In this document: piece after piece, positions 1 through 6,741 of the stretch | Numbering within the stretch: the stretch's first letter is position 1 | How the letters are laid out: each line of letters starts with the position of its first letter | Assembly (NCBI GenBank): GCA_964514215.1 | Contig: CAZEPW010000050.1 | Coordinates: 1 to 26,930 of the forward strand | DNA from: CAYQUC01 sp964514215 | GTDB taxonomy: Bacteria > Pseudomonadota > Gammaproteobacteria > UBA6429 > Thiohalophilaceae | Direction: 5' to 3' | DNA: 26,930 nt | Position numbers and translations under genes: made by a program | Notes under the pieces: model-generated | The model's database searches: none | Told to the model about the DNA's origin: nothing | What the model saw: only the letters and a program-made list of their open reading frames with translations

Positions 1-1
1 T

Positions 2-2419
2 TATTTAGTTGATAGATTGTTTTATCATAGCGCTGCTGCCGATTTGAAAAAACTTCAAAAAAATCAAACTGACCATCACAATACTGCAATAGCGAATTTA
101 TTTTTATTGCGTGAGGACATGTCAGAAAACAGCTCAAACAAATACCTTGAATCTTATCGATTAAGGGCGCATGCGCTCAATGGTTTATATGGCTTAATGA
201 CGCGTGCGGCTATGGATGTGTTGACGAAAGAGGGTATCGAAGATTTTACGCCTGAACAAAAAATTAAAGAATACAAAAAATTGTGTAATACAAAATATCA
301 TCTTGCTACTTATATTCAAAATTTTCTGCTTAATGATGCTTGGACTTATAATCATAATAGCTGGGTTCCTATTAATATGGATACTTGGTGGACGTATGCC
401 AGTAATCTTAAAAACCCCAAATTTGATGTCGGTTCTGAGAAATTAGGTTATTTTGGAGTGGATAGCAAAACACTAAAATTGTTTAGAGTAAAAGAAACTG
501 AAGCAAAAAAAGAGATAAATGATTATGGTTTCTTTGCTGGAATCCGATATTTGTATCATGAAGTTGGTAATGAGTTACCGGATTTACAAAAAGCGGACTT
601 TCAACGGTCTTTCCCCATTCATTTTATGTCATCGGGTAATTTTGAAGAATTTGCTAAGCAATATGAGAATGTTCGGGTTGAGTTAGATCACAATAGTATT
701 GTGTATTCCGCAATGTATTATCGAGAGTGGGATGAGAAAAAAGATAGTGACTGGAAATTGATGAAAGATAAGTGGCTACCGAATAAATATTGGTTTGATT
801 CCGCTTCTGCTATTAGTCCCTTAACACAAGTTCGTGTATTAGTGGTGTTACAAAAAGATCTGCAATATCCTTACCCAATAAGTTTGCAGGTAAACCGAAT
901 TGATTATAATGATATTAATGGTCCTGTTTATTCAGGTTTTTGTCGTAAGCTAACTTCAAAAGATATTTTAGCGGTTGATAAAGATGCTCAGAAATACAAA
1001 GATGGATATCACGGTTATGTTTTTTATCCTTTTTATCAGTTAGAAAATGTAACCGTTCCAGGAATAAAACCATTGGCAAATGAGTTTGCAATGTTATTTG
1101 GGCTTGGTTATGGTGTTGATACTTATTATCACAATGGTCATCTGACTGATATGGAATATCGTTTAGTTTTAACATTAGCAAAACGGGATACTACACAACA
1201 GTCTGTTAAAATTAATAGAGAGCATGATCACGATTATTTTACTGTGTCCGTTGATGCTCACAAAGAGTATGATTTTAAAGATTCAAAGGGAAAACTGGTT
1301 TCGCCTAAGCCGCGTTACGAGAAAGCTTTTATTGATTATGATTTCTTAAAGGCTCGTGGCCAACAAATGGTCTATTCTGAAATACTTAAAAATCCTCATA
1401 TCACTTGCCTGATGCGATTGATCACAAAAGAGGGAACAACACCGTATTTTGGTATAAATCAGGCTTTTGATCCTGAGTACATTGCATTAAATGATGAACG
1501 TTTTGAAGGTATTGAAATGCAAATGGAAGCAAATAATTTTTTCTTAAAAATTAAGGATTTTGACTGGAATAGCTCGGTAGAGTTTATGTTTGTTGTCACC
1601 TGTCCAGAAATTGCAATCAATAAAGAAAGCGAAAGTTTAGCAAAATCTAAAAAAGAAAAAATTGGCTGGAAGGCAATTCCGTTTAAAATTGAAATGGGTG
1701 GATATCGTTCGATCTTAGCAAACCATACTGGGCCCATACTAAATTCAACATTACATTACCTAGGTGAATGGGGTTATGATAAATTTACTAAAAAAGATTA
1801 TGCTGAATACGAAGTATTTAAACCTTTGGTGAAACAAATTGAAAATATTCATTTTAAAGGCACTAAATCTGAGCGAGATGCCTCTGAGCAGTATCTGCAA
1901 AAACGATTATTAAATCGCAGCAAAGATGCCCAAAGTTATATTAATCAAGAAATTAATGATACAACAAACCAGAAAAAAATCTACGATGGGTTAAAGTGGA
2001 ATTATTTTATGCGTCGATATGTTCCTCAGGCTCATGTATTTGCTGCGCATGTCAAATTAAGTTATGAATCTTTACGAGGCAAAAAGATACATGGTTTGCG
2101 TCCTTTTGGTGAGATGCCAGAAAAAGGTGAATTTTTTGATTTTGTTTTTAACTCGGTTAGTACCGCAGCAAATGCAGGTATTAATGGTGGTTTTGTAACG
2201 GGTGCATCAATTAATGCAATGAATTTTTCTCAATTTAGAGTTCAATTTTCAGCACCAAAAGATTATACCGGTAAAGATACTGCGCCGTGGATTTTAGCTG
2301 AGCCAAACAATGAATCTATAGATATACCAAAAGGCAAAGTGTTGAAATCAGAAGTTAAGGATTGGATTGAAAACAAAAGCTCAGTACTGCTTCATCCGTA
2401 TATCAAAAAAAGAACGTAA
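2..2419 (+). CDS. Large protein of unknown function, 5' end outside the window
   Basis: The frame is open from the first bases of the window to a TAA at 2417-2419, so the true start probably lies upstream. The TTG at 17 has no visible ribosome binding site. About 805 residues are visible. I do not recognise the family. The protein is rich in Lys, Tyr, Phe and Asn, has no obvious membrane segment, and looks like a helical N-terminal part (to about residue 110, counted from the TTG) followed by a mixed part. The Gly/Ala-rich stretch near residues 715-740 (AANAGINGGFVTGASINAMN) is the only low-complexity patch. A hairpin follows the stop at 2464-2502. The gene is convergent with the minus-strand aegerolysin/phosphodiesterase pair, so a role in the same accessory locus is possible but purely positional. 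Confidence 0.75.
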   Translation, partial: YLVDRLFYHSAAADLKKLQKNQTDHHNTAIANLFLLREDMSENSSNKYLESYRLRAHALNGLYGLMTRAAMDVLTKEGIEDFTPEQKIKEYKKLCNTKYHLATYIQNFLLNDAWTYNHNSWVPINMDTWWTYASNLKNPKFDVGSEKLGYFGVDSKTLKLFRVKETEAKKEINDYGFFAGIRYLYHEVGNELPDLQKADFQRSFPIHFMSSGNFEEFAKQYENVRVELDHNSIVYSAMYYREWDEKKDSDWKLMKDKWLPNKYWFDSASAISPLTQVRVLVVLQKDLQYPYPISLQVNRIDYNDINGPVYSGFCRKLTSKDILAVDKDAQKYKDGYHGYVFYPFYQLENVTVPGIKPLANEFAMLFGLGYGVDTYYHNGHLTDMEYRLVLTLAKRDTTQQSVKINREHDHDYFTVSVDAHKEYDFKDSKGKLVSPKPRYEKAFIDYDFLKARGQQMVYSEILKNPHITCLMRLITKEGTTPYFGINQAFDPEYIALNDERFEGIEMQMEANNFFLKIKDFDWNSSVEFMFVVTCPEIAINKESESLAKSKKEKIGWKAIPFKIEMGGYRSILANHTGPILNSTLHYLGEWGYDKFTKKDYAEYEVFKPLVKQIENIHFKGTKSERDASEQYLQKRLLNRSKDAQSYINQEINDTTNQKKIYDGLKWNYFMRRYVPQAHVFAAHVKLSYESLRGKKIHGLRPFGEMPEKGEFFDFVFNSVSTAANAGINGGFVTGASINAMNFSQFRVQFSAPKDYTGKDTAPWILAEPNNESIDIPKGKVLKSEVKDWIENKSSVLLHPYIKKRT

Positions 2420-2463
2420 TCTATTTATTGGGTTTGTAATCAGCCTGAAGTTTATATAAGGAA

Positions 2464-2502
2464 GATGGTTATTTTAAAAGTCTAAACTTTAGAATAACCG
2501 TC
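2464..2502 (+). terminator. Hairpin downstream of the first gene
   Basis: A stem of about 15 pairs (2464-2478 with 2488-2502, two G-U pairs) encloses a 9-base loop, 45 bases after the stop of the large gene. The core arms are GGTTATTTTAAA and TTTAGAATAACC. The following sequence is only moderately T-rich, so it is a candidate terminator or transcript-end stabiliser. Confidence 0.4.
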
Positions 2503-2544
2503 GTTGTTCCGGTTGCGTTAATAAATGCTTGTTATATTTACAGT

Positions 2545-2643
2545 CGGAATCCAGTGTTAAAACAACATTATGTTCCAGGCACTGCCATATGCATTTGACT
2601 GAAATTTCTAGAGATTCCCGTTAAAATCACACGGGAATGACGT
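2545..2643. repeat. Degenerate dispersed palindromic repeat of the ATTCCCG type
   Basis: The inverted arms ATTCCCGT (2614-2621) and ACGGGAAT (2631-2638) are followed by GACG. A copy of GGAATCCAGTG lies upstream at 2546-2556. These words resemble the small intergenic palindromic repeats with ATTCCCG/CGGGAATGACG cores scattered through many proteobacterial genomes. Only one copy is in the window, so repetition cannot be shown here. Confidence 0.4.
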
Positions 2644-2812
2644 GTGGCTCCTTATGTGCAGTTTAGGCTAATTGAATTTATTCAAAACTAAAAAATAGCA
2701 TTTAGTGAGTTGTTTTATCGATTTAAGTCGGAAGAAATAGAAACTGAAAGTAAAAAATCCACTTTCCTTGAAGGTGAATTTTACATTAGAATTGCACTAC
2801 CCTAGGCTTTAA

Positions 2813-2971
2813 CTAAATGTTAATGGTACTTCCCATCCGACTGCTGCAGATGAATATAGTAAAGTCTTTTTAAATTTGGATGCTTCTTGGTTACCATGAA
2901 GAGCCATCTCGTTTTTTTGATAACAAAATTTCAGTAGAAATAGCTAAGTCGATCAGCTTTCCTTTTTCACT
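2813..2971 (+). pseudogene. Possible decayed gene remnant in two frames
   Basis: A stop-bounded stretch at 2813-2899 encodes protein-like sequence including GTSHPTAADEYSKVF, ending at TGA 2897-2899. The overlapping next frame (2880-2971) encodes EEPSRFFDNKISVEIAKSIS before a TAG. Two coding-like segments in adjacent frames, with no start codon and no Shine-Dalgarno site, suggest a frameshifted 3' remnant. The HPT word recalls the last block of some SGNH lipases, but the usual Asp two or three residues before it is absent. I cannot name the parent gene. Confidence 0.25.
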
Positions 2972-3029
2972 ATAGAGATAGGCTCTTCTGGGAAGAGTGC
3001 GAGCATCACTTTTTTTGTTATGCGGTTTT

Positions 3030-3923
3030 TTATTCTTTGGTTAAAGAAAACTTACCATCTAAAGGGTAATGATCGGAAATATCCATCAAGCTGGGTATTT
3101 TGGTGTCTGAGTACAGATAACTTGTATTCACTTTTACCTCGTCAATATCTATGTTTGCAGCATCCTTATTCAAAAATATGTAATCTATTCTTTGCTGCAC
3201 ATTGTAATCGTCCGGCTCAAAAATGGGGATGAGTTTATTTTTATAGCCATTGTAAGTAAATCCATGCGCTATTTTAGCTTGTGGGTTTAGCGTTCTATAA
3301 GAATCTATCAAGCCTAACGAACTAAAATTTTTTAAAATCTCTGTGTACTCAGTGGTTGCAGCTCCACCACTATATTCTCCGGTAACGTTAAAATCGCCAG
3401 TTACAAAAAAAGGAATATTAACATCATAATCGTTTTTTTTTATCGCAGTATAGATTTGTTGAAAATTTGATCTTCTGGCTTTAATTGAATTGGGCGAATT
3501 GCCTGATTGTGTGTGCGTTATGATTAAATGCATGAGTGTATTTGGGCCATCCATTAATTTAGCCTGAATAAATCCTTTTTGAGTCCAAGCATCTAGATTA
3601 ACGAGATGCTTGAATTGTGTAAAGGTGCCATCAATAATTTTAAATTTACTTAATATCAATAATCCTGAACTCAATTTTGTAGGATCCTTTTGGCTTTTAG
3701 GACAATAGCAGGAACGAGGAAATTTTGACTTTAGCCTTGCTATTATTTTTTCTTTAATGGAATTTGCCCAGACTTCTGTTAAGGTTACTATATCCGATTG
3801 AGATTTAAGTAATTGCCATATCAATTTATCTAACCGCGTTTCGTCTTCATATTCGGGAAGTAAGTCTCCTGCAGCACTTAAAAATAGGTGAGTGTTGTAA
3901 GTTGTGATTTTGATTTTTTTCAT
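3030..3923 (-). CDS. Neutral sphingomyelinase-like phosphodiesterase (endonuclease/exonuclease/phosphatase fold)
   Basis: This 297-residue protein has the full motif set of the Mg-dependent endonuclease/exonuclease/phosphatase superfamily: TYNTH (Asn10), LTEVW (Glu50), GDFNV (Asp177, Asn179), RIDYIF (Asp247) and SDHYP (Asp284, His285). The THTQS word (136-140), the KGF word near 116, and the order of blocks resemble secreted bacterial sphingomyelinases of the Bacillus cereus type more than DNases. The first beta strand begins at residue 2, so there is no Sec signal peptide. Any export would be non-classical or on lysis. Start ATG at 3921-3923 has AAAAGG upstream. Its start region is tandemly duplicated just upstream. 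It lies downstream of and co-directional with an aegerolysin-like gene. A nuclease or inositol-phosphatase activity remains possible. Confidence 0.78.
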   Translation of the reverse strand: MKKIKITTYNTHLFLSAAGDLLPEYEDETRLDKLIWQLLKSQSDIVTLTEVWANSIKEKIIARLKSKFPRSCYCPKSQKDPTKLSSGLLILSKFKIIDGTFTQFKHLVNLDAWTQKGFIQAKLMDGPNTLMHLIITHTQSGNSPNSIKARRSNFQQIYTAIKKNDYDVNIPFFVTGDFNVTGEYSGGAATTEYTEILKNFSSLGLIDSYRTLNPQAKIAHGFTYNGYKNKLIPIFEPDDYNVQQRIDYIFLNKDAANIDIDEVKVNTSYLYSDTKIPSLMDISDHYPLDGKFSLTKE

Positions 3924-3998
3924 AATATTATCGCCTTTTAACTACTGAAAGTTGTAATTCTGATTTTTCACACTATTATCGCCTTTTAACTACTGAAA
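3901..3998 (-). repeat. Tandem duplication spanning the phosphodiesterase start codon
   Basis: Two adjacent copies (3901-3950, 50 bases; 3951-3998, 48 bases) share nearly all positions, including an identical block ATCGCCTTTTAACTACTGAA. Copy 1 carries the gene's ribosome binding site, ATG and first codons. In copy 2 the ATG is a GTG that opens a 9-codon frame (3971 down to a TAG at 3942-3944). The gene is therefore preceded by a mini-frame made from its own duplicated start. Confidence 0.85.
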
Positions 3999-4035
3999 CA
4001 GGACATGTTGCTAGAAGCATGCCCTGTTTCTTTTT
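3995..4035 (-). terminator. Strong hairpin between the two minus-strand genes
   Basis: Arms GAAACAGGACATG (3995-4007) and CATGCCCTGTTTC (4018-4030) pair over 13 positions with one G-U wobble and a 10-base loop. It lies immediately after the aegerolysin-like stop (4036-4038). The run of five T (4031-4035) is on the plus strand. On the minus strand the sequence after the stem is weakly T-rich, so the hairpin may be bidirectional or act as a processing or attenuation point before the phosphodiesterase gene. Confidence 0.6.
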
Positions 4036-4443
4036 CTACGATGGATCTGTAATAATAAAAATGCCACTTAAAGGATGGTTATTCGATGGAAATTGTCCTT
4101 CTTTACCGTTTGGTATTGAACTTTCATACCCTTCTTTATTGCTTCCGTAAAGATTGATGATCAATCCGGTTCCGCCATTATCAAAAGACAATAGGTTAGA
4201 CGAATCTCCATATGGGCAATCATAATTAAATTGAAGAATACCTTCTCCAACCTCGTATTTTGTCCATCCTGTAGAGCCAGCAGGTCCACTGGCATCCTTG
4301 AGTCTAAATGTAGTGTGCTCTTTCGGTGTTAAATTAGTTTTCGGGCGTGAATCATATTCTCCCCATGATTGTCCGGAACTTCCGTTGATAAAGTGAATAC
4401 TTGAATTGTTATAGATTGCAATGTAGCAAGAAAAGTTTGCCAT
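4036..4443 (-). CDS. Aegerolysin-like small protein
   Basis: This 135-residue protein fits the aegerolysin family in length and layout. It is a small all-beta protein with no signal peptide. The N-terminal strand is SCYIAIYNNSS. A SWGEY word sits near 26-30, a Gly-rich turn SGPAGSTGW at 52-60, and the family-like block FNYDCPYGDSSN at 72-83. Aegerolysins bind sphingomyelin or ceramide-phosphoethanolamine membranes, and some form pores with a larger partner (Cry34/Cry35, ostreolysin/pleurotolysin). The ATG at 4441-4443 has AAAAGG about 10 bases upstream, in the same arrangement as the phosphodiesterase gene. The family call rests on eye alignment. Another small beta-sandwich lectin or toxin is the main alternative. 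Confidence 0.55.
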   Translation of the reverse strand: MANFSCYIAIYNNSSIHFINGSSGQSWGEYDSRPKTNLTPKEHTTFRLKDASGPAGSTGWTKYEVGEGILQFNYDCPYGDSSNLLSFDNGGTGLIINLYGSNKEGYESSIPNGKEGQFPSNNHPLSGIFIITDPS

Positions 4444-4475
4444 AATATTTTTCCCTTTTGGACTGAATTAACTTT

Positions 4476-4510
4476 AATGACAATGTATCAGCCCGTTGTA
4501 CATTGTCATT
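4476..4510 (-). promoter_or_regulatory. 12-base inverted repeat upstream of the aegerolysin-like gene
   Basis: Perfect arms AATGACAATGTA (4476-4487) and TACATTGTCATT (4499-4510) are separated by 11 bases, about 33 bases before the aegerolysin-like start. A T-rich run follows on the plus strand. It could be a terminator between the AraC-type gene and this gene, or an operator. Arm centres about 23 bases apart, near two helical turns, would suit a dimeric regulator. Confidence 0.45.
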
Positions 4511-4671
4511 TTATTTTGTTTATTAAAATAAAACTGGGGGTGAAAATTATTATGTTAGGGGCTGTTTACTACAGAAAAAACCCAAATAAAACAATTTGAC
4601 GGGTTGGTGATACTATTTGAAAGTTCTGTGATGGTTTTTTATGATTAGTTATTCATTAAGCAAGGTGGAAT

Positions 4672-6357
4672 TTATATTGTTTTTTTTATGGTTGGGGGAG
4701 TATTAAATGTTTTACGATAAAGTCGAGAAAAATACCCTGATTGTTTGAAGCCAACGGCAAATGCCACTTGTGATAATGTTTGATAATCACCTGTACTTAA
4801 TAATGTTTTTGCTGCCTGTAATCGATGCAAACGAATAAATTTAGCAGGGGTATAACCTGTGAAATTTTCTAAGCGTCGGCGTAAGGTTGGTTCACTAACG
4901 AACATCGCGGAGGCTAATGCTTTTACATCAAAATGACTGTTGGATAAATTATTTTTAATAATAACCTTCGCTCTTTGCAAAAAATCTGGGGTTTTACGCA
5001 TGTTTAATTTTAGATTTTCAGAAACATTATTCTGCATCATGGTATTTTGCTTATTAAATTCCATAATTTTTTTATACTTTTTGAGATGTAATTTTTTTAA
5101 CTCAATAATATAACATAATTGTTTTGAGGTTTGAGATTGCACTAGCTTATATTTTCGGTGTGTTGAATTAAAAGTGTGCGCAAGTAATAAGGAAAGCAGG
5201 ATAATTTGTAGTATCACTCCGGTTTGGTAAATAATGTCTTCAATGGGGATTGCTCCAAAAACCACGATATTGATCGAGTTATAAAAGATAATGTTTACCA
5301 CAATTGTTGCAAACATCAATGGGAATAGTGATAACGTAAGATAAAGACCTACTTTGTAGCCTCGAAAAAACAGATAAAGAGCGAGGACAATAGTTAATGG
5401 CGACGTTAAAATACCGGCTATATCTTGTATAACGGCAATGATTTTAGAATGAAATACTGATAGCGGTATAAATAGTAGAAATAAAATTATTATTATTTTA
5501 CTGGTATTATTAAGAATTGGAATATTTTTTATCATTGGTAACATGTGTCGAAGGTATAACAGGAATGCAACATAACATAAGGAAGTAAAAACTCGGATTA
5601 TAATTTCAATTGTTAGTGGGTCGTTGGTTATGGTTAAAAACTGATAATTAAAACCATCATAGTAAAAATTTAAGCCGAATTGAGAAAGTAGATAAACCAA
5701 AAAATAACCGTAGCTAGGTAAATTGGCTTTAAAATACAGTAATAGGTAAAAACAAAAAAACAAGAGTAGGGTTCCTAAAAAAAATATTCTTAGACTATAT
5801 GACCATCGATCTAATATTAGAAAATTATTTAGACTAGATAACTGTATCAATACTTCATTAGGTAAAACGGTATTTTGTGTGTCGTCAAATGCTATAGATA
5901 ACTCAAATTCAGCTATTTCATATTGATTTAAGTTTATAAAAAATGCAGGTAGATAAGTAGAATTAGTTTGTGTATGGCTTGAAAGTCTTCCTGATTTTCC
6001 TTGAAGCTGAAATCCCTGTATGGTTTTTCGAAATAGTTTTATCTGGTTTAAATGTTTATTATCGAGATGTAATACCCATGAGGTGTTCTCTGTTTTGTTA
6101 TGCACTTTAAAAGCTAGCCGATAGGATGAGTTTTTTTTAGAGAATTTTAGTTTTTTAATTTTACTTTTAGGTGGTTTAGTTACAATTAGTGGATCATGTG
6201 AAGGGATAGTGTCGAAATAAGGAAATAAGTTATAATAATGAGTGGTATCGTTTAATTCCAATTCACCGCTCTGTGATGGTAGCGGTATATAGAATAAAAT
6301 AATGCTGAGAACAGTGTTAATAAATCGATTATTAGTGTTTCTTTTTTTAATCAGCAT
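4672..6357 (-). CDS. Membrane-bound AraC-family regulator with 7TM-DISM sensor
   Basis: This 561-residue protein has a signal-like hydrophobic N-terminus (12-30) and an extracytoplasmic domain (about 35-185) of the kind paired with 7TM-DISM receptors. A seven-helix membrane block follows (about 188-397). Next is a Lys/Gln-rich linker likely to be coiled coil (about 398-450), then a C-terminal AraC-type double helix-turn-helix (about 458-555). The last shows FDVKALASAMFVSEPTLRRR and VAFAVGFKQSGYFSRLYRKT. It is a one-component sensor that would bind DNA while anchored in the membrane. Ligand unknown; the outer domain class usually resembles carbohydrate-binding folds. The ATG at 6355-6357 has no clear Shine-Dalgarno sequence. 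The gene lies directly upstream of the aegerolysin-like gene in the same direction, making that pair a plausible target. Confidence 0.85.
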   Translation of the reverse strand: MLIKKRNTNNRFINTVLSIILFYIPLPSQSGELELNDTTHYYNLFPYFDTIPSHDPLIVTKPPKSKIKKLKFSKKNSSYRLAFKVHNKTENTSWVLHLDNKHLNQIKLFRKTIQGFQLQGKSGRLSSHTQTNSTYLPAFFINLNQYEIAEFELSIAFDDTQNTVLPNEVLIQLSSLNNFLILDRWSYSLRIFFLGTLLLFFCFYLLLYFKANLPSYGYFLVYLLSQFGLNFYYDGFNYQFLTITNDPLTIEIIIRVFTSLCYVAFLLYLRHMLPMIKNIPILNNTSKIIIILFLLFIPLSVFHSKIIAVIQDIAGILTSPLTIVLALYLFFRGYKVGLYLTLSLFPLMFATIVVNIIFYNSINIVVFGAIPIEDIIYQTGVILQIILLSLLLAHTFNSTHRKYKLVQSQTSKQLCYIIELKKLHLKKYKKIMEFNKQNTMMQNNVSENLKLNMRKTPDFLQRAKVIIKNNLSNSHFDVKALASAMFVSEPTLRRRLENFTGYTPAKFIRLHRLQAAKTLLSTGDYQTLSQVAFAVGFKQSGYFSRLYRKTFNTPPTIKKTI

Positions 6358-6741
6358 TATAGTTTGAATAAGCCTTTCAATTAATTAAATCTATTGTTTA
6401 AGAATTAATATTACAAACGAATATTATATTTTAGCAGGTTTTTTTTGCGATGTATTTGGAGTGAGTTTATAGTTTTCATTATTTTATGAGCTTGAATACT
6501 GTAGTGAAAATTATGAAGGTGGTTCTACGACTATAAAATTATGGGTAAAACTATTATTTCAGTTTTATTTGTAATTATAAATTGGCTTGAATATCATTTT
6601 ATCTTGTGAATTATGGATTTCTTATTTAAGTTTCAAAAATTTAAGTCGATATTTAATTATGCAATACTATCTAGTGTAATCTTAACCACACTATAGATAA
6701 TCTTAATTTTATTGTTAGATTCATAATTGACGGTGATACCA
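6358..6741. other. Divergent intergenic region between the AraC-type and response regulator genes
   Basis: This very AT-rich 384-base gap must hold the promoters of both divergent genes. The clearest structure is near its right end. Imperfect inverted arms TATCTAGTGT (6668-6677) and ACACTATAGATA (6688-6699) are overlaid with a direct repeat TAATCTTAA (6677-6685 and 6698-6706) whose copies are 21 bases apart. That spacing is about two helical turns and suggests a regulator binding site. No small gene stands out. Confidence 0.4.

Larger units (their letters stand above)
2420..3029. other. 610-base intergenic region with a hairpin, a repeat and decayed coding remnants
   Basis: No intact gene is visible here. 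From left to right it holds the hairpin at 2464-2502, a degenerate palindromic repeat (about 2545-2643), and short coding-like fragments in two frames (2816-2971). A pair of inverted arms (GAAGAGCC at 2898-2905, GGCTCTTC at 2981-2988) overlaps a small hairpin CTCTTC-TGG-GAAGAG at 2983-2997. That hairpin lies just past the stop of the minus-strand phosphodiesterase gene and could end its transcript, though no T-run follows it on the minus strand. Confidence 0.6.

Noticed and set aside
3030..3923. Classification as a DNase or cytolethal distending toxin B subunit
   Set aside because: The THTQS word, the KGF block and block spacing fit sphingomyelinases better, though a nuclease is not excluded.
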